The notes: generated by a model from the letters alone, not told the origin. DNA of 64,000 nucleotides from Butyrivibrio sp. XPD2002 (GCF_000423945.1 NZ_AUIY01000021.1:1-64000); one strand, 5' to 3'; positions 44,778 through 53,683 are shown, numbered from the stretch's first letter. Numbers and translations: made by a program.

Positions 44778-45440
44778 ATGGGAAGTAGTATAGCAATAGA
44801 TGGACCTGCAGGAGCAGGCAAGAGTACAATTGCAAAGATAGTTTCAAAGAAGCTTGGTTTTATTTATATTGATACAGGCGCTATGTATCGCGCTATGGCT
44901 GTTCATATGATAAGAAATGGCGTATCAGGAGAGGACAGTGCGGAGATCGAGAAGAACATCGACAGCGCAGACATCTCTATCGGCCATGAGAATGGTGAGC
45001 AGGTTGTTTACTTGAACGGAGAGAATGTAAATTCACAGCTTAGAACCGAGCAGGTAAGCGCAATGGCTTCAAAGACCAGTGCAAATGCAAAGGTAAGAGC
45101 CAAGCTTGTAGAGCTTCAGCAGAAAATGGCAAAGACAACTAATGTTGTTATGGACGGAAGAGACATCGGAACCGTGGTTCTTCCTGATTCAGAGCTTAAG
45201 GTATACCTCACTGCAGGAACAAGAGTCCGCGCAGAGAGAAGATATAAGGAGCTTATCGAGAAGGGCGAGACCTGCAATATCGATGAGATAGAAGAGGATA
45301 TCAAGGAGCGCGACCACAGGGATATGACAAGAGAGAACTCACCTCTTAAGAAGGCAGATGACGCTGTGGAGATCGACTCCTCCTACATGACAATTGATGA
45401 GGTTGCGGATAAAATAATCGAGCTTTATAAAGGAAATTGA
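44778..45440 (+). CDS. cmk: Cytidylate kinase
   Basis: 220 residues. Walker A IAIDGPAGAGKST, FIYIDTGAMYRAMAV, and MDGRDIGTVVLP are the standard CMP kinase motifs, followed by RAERRYKEL and RDHRDMTRENSPL. It phosphorylates CMP and dCMP. AAGGAGAA precedes ATG 44778; the frame upstream of that ATG is the repeat and is not coding. It lies three bases before ispH. Unlike the two kinase-like proteins at 27475 and 36000 it has a complete P-loop. Confidence 0.95.
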   Translation: MGSSIAIDGPAGAGKSTIAKIVSKKLGFIYIDTGAMYRAMAVHMIRNGVSGEDSAEIEKNIDSADISIGHENGEQVVYLNGENVNSQLRTEQVSAMASKTSANAKVRAKLVELQQKMAKTTNVVMDGRDIGTVVLPDSELKVYLTAGTRVRAERRYKELIEKGETCNIDEIEEDIKERDHRDMTRENSPLKKADDAVEIDSSYMTIDEVADKIIELYKGN

Positions 45441-45443
45441 TTT

Positions 45444-46298
45444 ATGGAAGTTATTTTAGCTGAGCACGCTGGTTTTTGCTTTGGCGTCACAAGAGCAGTA
45501 GACGTTGTTTACGATCAGATAAAAAAGAATACTGATAAAAAGATCTACACCTATGGTCCTATCATTCACAACGAGACAGTTGTAGCTGACCTTGAAAAAC
45601 AGGGCGTCAGCGTGATAGAGGGTGAGGAAGAGCTCAAAAGTCTCACCGAGGGAATTCTTATCATAAGATCTCACGGAATCAGAAAAGAGATTTATGAGAT
45701 CATGAAGGAGCGTGGAATCGAGTATATCGATGCTACCTGCCCCTTTGTAAAAAGAATTCACAACATAGTTGAGAAGGAGAGTGCCGAGGGTAAGACAATA
45801 GTTGTTGTCGGAAGTGCGAAACACCCCGAAGTAGATGGAATTGTGAGCTATGCATCAGGTCCTGTCTATGTTGTTGAGAGCCCTGATGAAGCTCTGGATC
45901 TCGACATTCCGGAGGGAACTGATATATGTATCGTTTCCCAAACAACATTTAACACAAATAAATTTCAAGAAACCGTTGATAAATTTTCTAATACGCGCTA
46001 CAATGTTAATGTTGTGAACACTATTTGTAGTGCAACTGAAGAAAGGCAGACCGAAGCAGAGCGTATTGCCGGCCAGGTTGATGCTATGATAGTGATAGGC
46101 GGAGCGCACAGTTCTAATTCAAGGAAACTGTATGAGATATGCAGTAAGAAGTGTGCAAATACATATTTTATTCAAACACTGGATGACTTGCATTTAGAAC
46201 TTCCTAAAGCGGTTAAACTAGTGGGAATAACCGCCGGGGCGTCCACCCCAAAGAACATTATCGAGGAGGTTCAGAATCATGTCAGAACAATCTTTTGA
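45444..46298 (+). CDS. ispH: 4-Hydroxy-3-methylbut-2-enyl diphosphate reductase
   Basis: 284 residues with the three iron-sulfur cysteines in HAGFCFGVTRAV, DATCPFVKRIH and NTICSATEERQ. It performs the last step of the non-mevalonate isoprenoid pathway. In many Clostridia ispH is fused to a ribosomal S1 gene; here they are separate but overlap by 20 bases, a likely split or pre-fusion arrangement. It is cotranscribed with cmk and rpsA. Confidence 0.95.
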   Translation: MEVILAEHAGFCFGVTRAVDVVYDQIKKNTDKKIYTYGPIIHNETVVADLEKQGVSVIEGEEELKSLTEGILIIRSHGIRKEIYEIMKERGIEYIDATCPFVKRIHNIVEKESAEGKTIVVVGSAKHPEVDGIVSYASGPVYVVESPDEALDLDIPEGTDICIVSQTTFNTNKFQETVDKFSNTRYNVNVVNTICSATEERQTEAERIAGQVDAMIVIGGAHSSNSRKLYEICSKKCANTYFIQTLDDLHLELPKAVKLVGITAGASTPKNIIEEVQNHVRTIF

Positions 46299-47412
46299 AC
46301 AAATGCTCAATGAGTCGTTCAAAACAATTCATACGGGGGAGGTCGTTGAAGGCACTGTTATATCTGTCAAGCCTGATGAGATTATTCTTAACATTGGCTA
46401 CAAGTCAGATGGTGTACTTACAAAGAACGAGTACAGCAATGATAACAGTATCGATCTGACTCAGGTGGTTAAGGAAGGTGACACAATGGATGTCAAAGTC
46501 CTTAAGACCAACGACGCAGACGGTCAGGTTATCCTGTCATATAAGCGCCTTGCCCTCGACAGAGGTAATAAGCGCATTGAAGAAGCTTATAACAACCAGG
46601 AAGTACTTACAGCTAAGGTTGTACAGGTACTTGATGGTGGACTTACAGTAGTAGTTGATGAAGTTCGTATCTTCATCCCTGCAAGTCTTGTATCAGATAC
46701 TTATGAGAAGGATCTTTCCAAGTACGAAGGACAGGAGATCCAGTTCGTAGTAACTGAGTATAATCCGAAGCGTAGAAGATACATCGGTAACCGTAAGATG
46801 CTTATCACTGCTGAGAAGGCTGAGCAGGCTAAGAAGCTCTTCGAGACAATCGGTGTTGGCGATATCGTTGAAGGTACAGTTAAGAACGTTACAGATTTCG
46901 GTGCGTTCATTGACCTCGGCGGAGCAGACGGACTCCTTCACATCTCTGAGATGTCATGGGGCCGCGTTGAGAATCCTAAGAAGACCTTCAAGGTTGGCGA
47001 TACAGTTAAGGTTCAGATCAAGGGTATCGACGGCAGCAAGATCGCTCTTTCAAGAAAGTTTGATGATGAGAACCCTTGGAAGGATGCAGATTCTAAGTAT
47101 GCAGTTGGTAACGAGGTAACTGGTAAGGTTGCCAGAATGACTGACTTCGGTGCATTCATCGAGCTTGAGCCCGGCATCGATGCACTTCTTCATGTATCTC
47201 AGATCGCTAGAGAGCACATTGAGAAGCCTTCAGATGTACTTAGCATCGGACAGGAAGTTACAGCTAGAATCGTAGACTTCAATGAAGCAGATCGCAAGAT
47301 CAGCCTTAGCATCAAGGCTCTTACAGCTCCTGAGAAGGAAGATGCTGAAGAGGATGGCGATGTAGTATCAGTTGATATTGAGAAGGCTATCGCTGAGCAG
47401 GATGCTGAATAA
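46279..47412 (+). CDS. rpsA: Ribosomal protein S1-like RNA-binding protein (four S1 domains)
   Basis: 377 residues with four S1 repeats (about 17-88, 100-168, 186-255 and 272-342); repeats 3 and 4 are the most typical, each with VTDFGAFIDLGGADGLLHIS or MTDFGAFIELEPGIDALLHV. It binds mRNA on the ribosome. The short acidic tail is low-complexity. The gene begins inside ispH (20-base overlap) with GAGGAGG upstream. Shorter than the six-domain proteobacterial S1, as usual in Firmicutes. Confidence 0.93.
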   Translation: MSEQSFEQMLNESFKTIHTGEVVEGTVISVKPDEIILNIGYKSDGVLTKNEYSNDNSIDLTQVVKEGDTMDVKVLKTNDADGQVILSYKRLALDRGNKRIEEAYNNQEVLTAKVVQVLDGGLTVVVDEVRIFIPASLVSDTYEKDLSKYEGQEIQFVVTEYNPKRRRYIGNRKMLITAEKAEQAKKLFETIGVGDIVEGTVKNVTDFGAFIDLGGADGLLHISEMSWGRVENPKKTFKVGDTVKVQIKGIDGSKIALSRKFDDENPWKDADSKYAVGNEVTGKVARMTDFGAFIELEPGIDALLHVSQIAREHIEKPSDVLSIGQEVTARIVDFNEADRKISLSIKALTAPEKEDAEEDGDVVSVDIEKAIAEQDAE

Positions 47413-47427
47413 TAATTAGTTCATTCC

Positions 47428-47463
47428 GGACTGTCGCATTAATGGTGCGGCAGTCCTTTTTCT
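47428..47463 (+). terminator. Intrinsic terminator after rpsA
   Basis: GGACTG-tc-GC pairs with GC-gg-CAGTCC around a short loop; five T follow. It closes the cmk-ispH-rpsA transcript. Confidence 0.85.
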
Positions 47464-47621
47464 TTACGAAATAACGTTTTGATATATAAACTTAATATTG
47501 TTTATGTTTATTTTATTTTACATAAATATAGCGCTTGGTTATACTTAAACCATAAGTAACTATGCAATTCTATAAGGAATGCATTTCTGATTAAGTGATC
47601 AATTCACGAGGGGGTCTGGAA

Positions 47622-48401
47622 ATGGCAGTTGATTATGAGTGGTTTAAGGGCGAAGTTTATAAGCTGACTAAGATTGATCTTAATGCGTATAAAGAGAAAC
47701 AGATGAAGCGCAGGATCGATACGCTTATTGGTAAGACAGAGTGTAAGGGATACGATCAGTATATGGATCTTATCAAAAAGGATCAGACTGCTCGTGAGAC
47801 CTTTATTACGTATCTTACAATTAACGTATCTGAGTTCTTCAGAAATATCGACCAGTGGAATCTTATGGATAAGAACATGGTTCCCGAGCTTATCAAGAAG
47901 TTCGGTAAGAACCTGAAGATCTGGAGCGCTGCATGTTCTACAGGAGATGAGCCGTATACCATAGTTATGCTGCTGTCTAACCATATTCCGCTGAATCAGA
48001 TTAATATCACAGCGTGGGACATTGATACAGTTGCCCTTGCAAAAGCAAGAGCAGGTGTCTATGATGCCAAGGAAGTATCAGCGGTTCCGGCAGAGCTTAA
48101 GAAGAAATTCCTCACACAGGAAGGCGACAAGTGGCGTGTTTGCGATGACGTTAAAAAGCGTGTAAACTTTAAGCAGGCAGACCTTTTAAGAGAGCCTTAT
48201 CCGAAGGATTATCATCTTATCGTATGCCGTAACGTGCTTATATATTTCACTGAGGAAGCAAAGGATGAGATTTTCAGAAAGTATTACGATTCTCTTGCTC
48301 CCGGTGGTGTGCTCTTTATTGGTAGCACAGAGCAGATTATAAATTATAAGGAAATAGGATTTATAAGAAAGAGCTCTTTCTACTACGAAAAGCCGATGTA
48401 A
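47622..48401 (+). CDS. cheR: CheR-type chemoreceptor methyltransferase
   Basis: 259 residues. N-terminal helical CheR domain (about 5-60, with YKEKQMKRRIDTLIG), then the S-adenosylmethionine-binding domain with IWSAACSTGDEPYTIVMLLS and HLIVCRNVLIYFTEEAKDE. It methylates glutamates of chemoreceptors such as the three in this window. The gene is monocistronic, not with cheA/cheW. Start ATG 47622 follows GAGGGGGTCTGGA. Confidence 0.9.
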   Translation: MAVDYEWFKGEVYKLTKIDLNAYKEKQMKRRIDTLIGKTECKGYDQYMDLIKKDQTARETFITYLTINVSEFFRNIDQWNLMDKNMVPELIKKFGKNLKIWSAACSTGDEPYTIVMLLSNHIPLNQINITAWDIDTVALAKARAGVYDAKEVSAVPAELKKKFLTQEGDKWRVCDDVKKRVNFKQADLLREPYPKDYHLIVCRNVLIYFTEEAKDEIFRKYYDSLAPGGVLFIGSTEQIINYKEIGFIRKSSFYYEKPM

Positions 48402-48410
48402 AAGTGAGAT

Positions 48411-48470
48411 AGGAAATCTTCGATTTCCGTTATCGAACTTTGCTCTGGCGAACGAAGTGAGAGCAGAGCT
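48411..48470. repeat. Hairpin element after cheR
   Basis: GGAAATC-ttc-GATTTCC (48413-48429) is followed by GCTCTG-gcgaacgaagtgagag-CAGAGC (48443-48470). The GCGAACGAAGTGAG loop resembles the loops of the elements after gap and pgk, suggesting one family of intergenic hairpins. Confidence 0.45.
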
Positions 48471-48491
48471 ACATTTTAAAGGAGAATTGGT

Positions 48492-49472
48492 ATGAAAAAA
48501 GGGGTTAAATTTGGGGCAAAGGTATTATTAGGTATAGCGTTTATTATAGGATGCAGTCTGGTTACACCGCGGTGCAGTGTTAAGGCTGCATCTTTAAATG
48601 GAAAAAACAATGAGGAAAAGATATTCTATTTCCTCAGGCAGGAGATGGGCTTCAACAATGCTGCGGGCTCAGGAGTCCTGGCTAACATCGAGAAGGAATC
48701 CTCCTTCAGGACAGAGGCTACAAGTGATGGCGGAACAAGCTACGGAATCTGTCAGTGGCATGCAGAGAGAATGTCCAGAATGAGAGCATGGTGTGATGAC
48801 CATGGCTATGACTGGTCAGACTTAGAGGGTCAGCTCAACTATCTGCAGTATGAGCTTAATACCTACTATCCCAATACACTTTCCATGGTTAAGGGTGTGA
48901 AGAATTCCGCAAACGGTGCCTATAATGCTGGGCATGACTGGTGCTATTATTTCGAGGTTCCTTCAGACAGAGACTACAGGGCTAAGGAAAGAGGCGACCT
49001 TGCAAAGAACAAGTACTGGCCTAAGTACAAGAACGTAAAGGCTAAGCTTAAAAAGGGAAAGGTCTATGTGACAGAGCTCGGAACATTCAAGGCTACAGGC
49101 GATTTTGAGGTGGCATTTAAGGGAATGGCTAATCCGGACGCTATAAGCCTTGATATACCCAACAGAGTTAAGATTGGCAATATAAATGCCAAGGTTACTT
49201 CCATAGCTGTAAGAGCCTGCAAGGGCAACGAGAAGCTTGAAGAGGTGACAATCGGTGCCAACGTAACCAAGATTGGTAAAAGCGCTTTTTATGGCTGCAG
49301 CAACTTAAATGATATAACAATCAAATCCAAAAAGGTTAAGACCTTCTCCAAGGGCTGCTTTAAGAATATCGGCGAGGGTGCAACCTTCTATGTGAAGGGC
49401 GGTGTAAAGAAGGACTACGCAAAGAAGCTTAAGAAGGTAGCACCTGAGGATATAAGTGTTAAAAAGGAATGA
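48492..49472 (+). CDS. Secreted lysozyme-like / leucine-rich-repeat protein
   Basis: 326 residues. Signal peptide (about 1-33, FIIGCSLVTPRCSVKA), a phage-tail lysozyme-like domain (about 40-165) with GVLANIEKESSFRTEATSDG and SYGICQWHAERMSRM, then a BspA-type leucine-rich repeat region (about 185-320) with LEEVTIGANVTKIGKSAFYG. The lysozyme domain cuts peptidoglycan in phage tails and some cell wall enzymes; the repeat part may bind the surface. No phage genes are nearby. A possible autolysin or predation factor. Confidence 0.8.
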   Translation: MKKGVKFGAKVLLGIAFIIGCSLVTPRCSVKAASLNGKNNEEKIFYFLRQEMGFNNAAGSGVLANIEKESSFRTEATSDGGTSYGICQWHAERMSRMRAWCDDHGYDWSDLEGQLNYLQYELNTYYPNTLSMVKGVKNSANGAYNAGHDWCYYFEVPSDRDYRAKERGDLAKNKYWPKYKNVKAKLKKGKVYVTELGTFKATGDFEVAFKGMANPDAISLDIPNRVKIGNINAKVTSIAVRACKGNEKLEEVTIGANVTKIGKSAFYGCSNLNDITIKSKKVKTFSKGCFKNIGEGATFYVKGGVKKDYAKKLKKVAPEDISVKKE

Positions 49473-49516
49473 TACCTTTGGTATTGATAAGTTTTGTTTT
49501 ATGAGGCGGGGCTTAT

Positions 49517-50002
49517 ATGGGACATAACAAGATTTATTTGATCTATTCACTTGCGATATTTCTTGTAGGAATGGGCTTTTTCATAGTGGGAGAATTTAAC
49601 AGGCCGCCGAAGCCTGAACTCAAGGATCCCAGCCTGATAGGTCATGAGGACGAGGAAGAGGGCGATGGTGATGGCACCGAGCCGGGTGTTGCTGAGATAT
49701 CCGGTGAGGATATCCAGATGCCCGTTCCCGAGCCTGAAGAGCCGTCGATTGAGAACATTGCCTTTGAAAATGAAACCGGTGGAACTGAGGAAGAACAGGA
49801 GAATTCCGAGGAGACCTCCGAAGAGGAGGAAGAGGAGCCTGAGCCTCCGATCTACGACGGACACGAAGAGGAAAGAATAGAACTGATAAAAGAGAATTAC
49901 GTCCTTCAGGAGGCTTACGACAGTGCCCGCACCACCACCTTTATAGGCTTTGCATTCTGGGCTATGGCTTTAGTCTGTGCAATCCTGTACTTTAGATCTT
50001 AA
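49517..50002 (+). CDS. Acidic two-pass membrane protein, unknown function
   Basis: 161 residues: N-terminal membrane segment (about 6-27), a highly acidic Glu/Pro-rich linker (about 35-118), a short helical part with RIELIKENYVLQEAYDSA and a C-terminal membrane segment (about 139-159). No family recognised. GAGGCGGGGC lies before the start. It is placed after the lysozyme-like gene and before a terminator, possibly in the same transcript. Confidence 0.6.
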   Translation: MGHNKIYLIYSLAIFLVGMGFFIVGEFNRPPKPELKDPSLIGHEDEEEGDGDGTEPGVAEISGEDIQMPVPEPEEPSIENIAFENETGGTEEEQENSEETSEEEEEEPEPPIYDGHEEERIELIKENYVLQEAYDSARTTTFIGFAFWAMALVCAILYFRS

Positions 50003-50015
50003 GAATGAAAAATGC

Positions 50016-50051
50016 CCGGTTGTAGAATTTACTACAATCGGGCTCTTTTAA
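50016..50051 (+). terminator. Intrinsic terminator after the acidic membrane protein gene
   Basis: GCCCG-g-TTGTAG pairs with CTACAA-t-CGGGC around six bases and is followed by TCTTTT. The convergent gene ends at 50057. Confidence 0.85.
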
Positions 50052-50056
50052 TTCTG

Positions 50057-50320
50057 TTAAGAAGTAAGACTGGGCTTCCAGGTGATCTCGTAGATGCTCT
50101 CCATGATCTTGCGGAGTTCTTCCTTCATGGACTGGCAGGCGCTGTTCTCGTCTGTGAAACTCATGAGTCCTATCTTTTCCTTGTGCTCAAAGAAATATAC
50201 TTCCCAGACTCCCTTGTGCTCGGTGAGGCATATTCTGCCATCACGATGTTTACCGATTTTGTAGAGCTTGGATGGTACCAGATGCTCTTTGAAAAAATGC
50301 TTTAATTCCTTTGCTGTCAT
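50057..50320 (-). CDS. Small protein, possible Imm59-like immunity protein
   Basis: 87 residues, no membrane segment. The pattern LYKIGKHRDGRICLTEHKGV followed by WEVYFFEHKEKIGLMSF and a helical acidic tail resembles immunity proteins of the Imm59 type, which neutralise secreted polymorphic toxins; assignment is from memory. No toxin gene is adjacent, so it could be an orphan antidote or unrelated. ATG 50320 with GGAGG close upstream is chosen over a TTG at 50332. Confidence 0.5.
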   Translation of the reverse strand: MTAKELKHFFKEHLVPSKLYKIGKHRDGRICLTEHKGVWEVYFFEHKEKIGLMSFTDENSACQSMKEELRKIMESIYEITWKPSLTS

Positions 50321-50369
50321 ACCTGCCTCCAATTGCTAAAAATATGCAAGTGATATAAATAACTCTCAC

Positions 50370-50390
50370 ATGTAGTTTTAAAAACTACAT
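50370..50390. promoter_or_regulatory. 21-base perfect palindrome upstream of the Imm59-like gene
   Basis: ATGTAGTTTT-a-AAAACTACAT is a perfect palindrome 50 bases upstream of the small gene's start. It has no T run that would mark a terminator on either strand, so an operator is more likely. The intergenic region to the GH27 gene is otherwise AT-rich and empty. Confidence 0.45.
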
Positions 50391-50524
50391 ACAGAATAGC
50401 ACAAAATTTTTCCAATTTCAAGAAAAGGCTTGATACAGTTTTTTAATGAAAATATAATAACCATTATCGTGATTATGTGACATAATTAAACTATATATGA
50501 CATACAACGGGGAGAGGAAAAGGT

Positions 50525-51847
50525 ATGAATAAGAATGATTTTGCACGACGTGCTCCAATGGGGTGGAATAGCTATGACTACTACGACACCAAGGTAACAG
50601 AGGCCGAGATCAAGGCCAACACAGACTTCATGGCAAACTATCTTAAGGAGTTTGGATATGAATACATAGTTGTTGATATTGAGTGGTATTCAAATGATGC
50701 CGGAAGCAGAAGACAGGACTATCAGTACATTCCCTTTGGGGATGATGAGATGGATGAATTCGGAAGGCTTTTGCCCTCACCTAACAGATTTCCTTCATCT
50801 GCGGACGGAAGCGGCTTTAAGAAGCTGGCAGAATACGTTCACTCCAAGGGCCTGAAATTCGGTATCCACATCATGAGAGGAATACCGAGACAGGCAGCAC
50901 ATAACAGATGTAAGATCCACGGAAGTGAGTACACAGCTGATATAGCAGCAGATGCATGGTCAATCTGCGGCTGGAACCCTGATATGTACGGCGTTAGAAA
51001 TAACGAGGCAGGACAGGCATACTACGATGATCTCATTCAAATGTATGCAGACTGGGGCGTTGATTTTATCAAGTGCGATGATATCTGCGACAGCTTCCTC
51101 TATCCTGATGGAGGCCGCATCAGATTCAGCGGCTATGAAGAAACAAAGATGATTCACAGAGCAATTGAGAAGACCGGAAGAAGCATCGTTCTTTCACTTT
51201 CACCGGGACCTGCTCACGTGGACAGAGCATTTTTCTATGAGGAAAATGCCAATATGTGGCGTATTACCGATGACTTCTGGGATGACTGGAGACTCTTAAA
51301 GGAGATGTTCTACAGATGCGAATCCTGGAACAAGAGAACATCAAGGGGCAACTACCCTGACTGTGACATGCTTCCCATCGGATGGCTTGGCTACGGCTTT
51401 GGCAATGAGAGAAGATCCAACTTTAACGGTGATGAGCTCCGCACAATGATGAGTCTCTGGTGCATGTTCGGTTCACCCCTCATGATAGGCGGTGAGCTCA
51501 CCAAGATGACAGCTGAGGATCTGCAGTACCTCATCAACAAGGATCTTTTAAAGCTCATGGACGGCCGTCATTACGGTGAACAGGTACTCAGAACAGATGA
51601 CGAAGCAATCTGGAAAAACTGCGACGAGAGTAAGACAGAATGTTATATCGCTCTTTTCAATACCAGTGATGAGGAGAGAGAGATCAGCGCAGATTTAGAG
51701 GATATATCCGAGACAGAGATACTTGATAAATCCACCAGCGTTACTGACGTATGGAATGGAAATACCTCGGATTTCTCATTTGAGGATTGCAGGACACTTA
51801 AAGCAACAATAACTCCACACGGAGTTAAGGTTTATAGAATTGGCTGA
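50525..51847 (+). CDS. GH27-family glycosidase (alpha-galactosidase-like), cytoplasmic
   Basis: 440 residues without signal peptide. GH27 features: PMGWNSYDYYDT, YIVVDIEWYSNDAG, a nucleophile region DFIKCDDICDS (Asp185), and acid/base region MWRITDDFWDDW (Asp249 or Asp250). The family hydrolyses alpha-galactosides or beta-L-arabinopyranosides. No Cys-rich signal or secretion mark, so it acts on imported oligosaccharides. It is 23 bases upstream of a binding-lipoprotein gene, supporting a sugar-use role. Confidence 0.87.
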   Translation: MNKNDFARRAPMGWNSYDYYDTKVTEAEIKANTDFMANYLKEFGYEYIVVDIEWYSNDAGSRRQDYQYIPFGDDEMDEFGRLLPSPNRFPSSADGSGFKKLAEYVHSKGLKFGIHIMRGIPRQAAHNRCKIHGSEYTADIAADAWSICGWNPDMYGVRNNEAGQAYYDDLIQMYADWGVDFIKCDDICDSFLYPDGGRIRFSGYEETKMIHRAIEKTGRSIVLSLSPGPAHVDRAFFYEENANMWRITDDFWDDWRLLKEMFYRCESWNKRTSRGNYPDCDMLPIGWLGYGFGNERRSNFNGDELRTMMSLWCMFGSPLMIGGELTKMTAEDLQYLINKDLLKLMDGRHYGEQVLRTDDEAIWKNCDESKTECYIALFNTSDEEREISADLEDISETEILDKSTSVTDVWNGNTSDFSFEDCRTLKATITPHGVKVYRIG

Positions 51848-51870
51848 CGATTAGCGCTAGAGGTGTGCCT

Positions 51871-53553
51871 ATGAAAAAGAGGGTACTGGCAACTTTATTA
51901 TGCTTCATAATGATTGTGGGCGGAGCAGGCTGCAAAAAGCCTGCGCCCAAAGACACTGCCCATAATACAAATGAGGGCGGCTTTGTGGCTTCGGAGGATA
52001 TTCTTAATTCCTCGGAAACAATTATTTCACAGGGAAATGATGAAGAGGCCGGCTTTGATACCTCCGGCATAGACACATCTGAGCACGTAGTCATAAATTA
52101 CCTTACGATTGGTGATAAGCCTACAGGAAAAGCATCTGAGAGGCTCAGGGAGACAATCGCCGAATTAAATGAAATCCTTGGCGATGAATTAAACGCAGAG
52201 CTCAGTATTAAATTTGTAGGCTGGGATAATTACCTGGAAAAATACAATAAAGAGATAGGACTTATGGACGGTAGCGTTGATCTTATAGGCGCTTCCACGG
52301 ACTGGCTTGACGGCTGGGCAAATGTGAAAAAAGGAGTTTTTCTTCCACTGTCAGATGTGATACTAAGAACCTATGCTCCCAAGACCTACGAATCCGTTTC
52401 ACCGGAGCACTGGGAAATGTGCAAATATAATGACCAGATATACTTTATGCCAGAGGATAACTACACCCAGTGGACCAATCATGGCTTTATCTACCGCAAG
52501 GATTTTGCTAAGGAAGCGGGACTGAAAAAGGGCGTAAAGAGCTGGGATGACATGACAACGTACTTTGAGTATGTAAGGGGAAATCATCCCGAGCTGAACT
52601 GTCCCTGGGATGCGAATTCCACCATGTATATCAATATGGCGGAAGGATGGATAACCTCCCATTCCGAGTTTGTGCCTATAGACAGCCTTGGCAATGAGAA
52701 GCTCTGGGGAGGCACCAGGGAAGATCCCTACACGATTTATGTTCCTGCAATGGACGATACGGATATGCTGGTTGCGTATGCCGAGCTTATGAAAAAATGG
52801 GATAGGATGGGAGTTTGGACCTCCCACGTCATGGATGAGCCTAAAAGTGATAACAGGCTTGAGTACAGGAGAGGACTTGTTGCGGCAGAACAGCATCACA
52901 CCCAGACCTTCGTAAATCTCTGCTCTAAAAATGAAGAGAACGTGTTATATAAAGATAACCCAAATGCGGAGTCCGGCTTCTTCTACTTTGGAGAGGAGAA
53001 TGACAACCTTGTTTCCGGAACAATAACCCACGGTGCCATGGCCATCTCTGCAGCGTCAGAGAATCCTGAGAGAGCCCTTATGGTTTATGATATGCTTCGT
53101 AACAATGAAACCTGCTACAGGCTTATCTGCTATGGAATAGAGGGCATATCCTACATCATAAACGAAGAGGGCTTAAGAGCAAAACCGGAGGGATACGACC
53201 CTGAAAGTGATAACATCTATGATATAACCGATTTCTGGTGGGGCAGAAATGACAATCTTGAGATCCGTGATGCCGACACCAACTGGGATGTAGTAGACGA
53301 ATTATACACAGCCTATGACAAGAAAAAATATGACTATCCCTACGGACAGTTTGTTCCTGATGAGACAGAGATAGAGGCCAAAATAGAGAAGTGCAACAAA
53401 ATCTATGAGACCTATATGAAGCAGATATCCTTTGGCAAATACAACGGCACGGCAGAGAGCATCGTTGAAGAGATGCAGAAGGAGCTGGCTCTTGAAGGAA
53501 TTGATGATGTGACAGCTGCTCTTCAGGAGCAGATCGACACACTGTACAGATGA
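51871..53553 (+). CDS. Extracellular sugar-type solute-binding lipoprotein (orphan)
   Basis: 560 residues. Lipobox GGAGC near residue 22, then a large solute-binding domain of family 1 size. The C-terminal portion (about 440-560) with NIYDITDFWWGRNDNLEIRD and a helical end resembles LipO/DUF3502-type binding proteins of complex carbohydrate transporters. Typical partner permeases are not nearby. It follows the GH27 gene by 23 bases, so the two may be cotranscribed, pairing oligosaccharide capture with cleavage. Confidence 0.8.
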   Translation: MKKRVLATLLCFIMIVGGAGCKKPAPKDTAHNTNEGGFVASEDILNSSETIISQGNDEEAGFDTSGIDTSEHVVINYLTIGDKPTGKASERLRETIAELNEILGDELNAELSIKFVGWDNYLEKYNKEIGLMDGSVDLIGASTDWLDGWANVKKGVFLPLSDVILRTYAPKTYESVSPEHWEMCKYNDQIYFMPEDNYTQWTNHGFIYRKDFAKEAGLKKGVKSWDDMTTYFEYVRGNHPELNCPWDANSTMYINMAEGWITSHSEFVPIDSLGNEKLWGGTREDPYTIYVPAMDDTDMLVAYAELMKKWDRMGVWTSHVMDEPKSDNRLEYRRGLVAAEQHHTQTFVNLCSKNEENVLYKDNPNAESGFFYFGEENDNLVSGTITHGAMAISAASENPERALMVYDMLRNNETCYRLICYGIEGISYIINEEGLRAKPEGYDPESDNIYDITDFWWGRNDNLEIRDADTNWDVVDELYTAYDKKKYDYPYGQFVPDETEIEAKIEKCNKIYETYMKQISFGKYNGTAESIVEEMQKELALEGIDDVTAALQEQIDTLYR

Positions 53554-53568
53554 CAATTTTTGCAGCGA

Positions 53569-53610
53569 AACCTCCCCTTTCATTTTATGAGATGGGGAGG
53601 TTATTTTATT
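53569..53610 (+). terminator. Intrinsic terminator after the sugar-binding lipoprotein gene
   Basis: AACCTCCCC pairs perfectly with GGGGAGGTT around a 16-base loop; ATTTTATT follows. Confidence 0.85.
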
Positions 53611-53654
53611 AAAAAAATATAACCTCCATTTTATCTGAAATCCCCTAATTTTTA

Positions 53655-53683
53655 TTGAAATTATTGTGCATACCGCTTAAAAT
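53655..53683 (+). promoter_or_regulatory. Promoter of the glgC-glgD operon
   Basis: TTGAAA (53655-53660) and TAAAAT (53678-53683) are 17 bases apart, close to consensus. It lies about 40 bases before the GGGGGG-type ribosome site of glgC. Confidence 0.6.

Noticed and set aside
47464..47621. Possible c-di-GMP or other riboswitch in the cheR leader
   Set aside because: Only a small GGTT/AACC hairpin is visible. None of the conserved GEMM core sequences (such as the ACGCAAAG-type segment) was found.
48492..49472. Prophage remnant suggested by the phage-tail-lysozyme-type domain
   Set aside because: No other phage gene, integrase or attachment site nearby, and the protein has a signal peptide and leucine-rich repeats.
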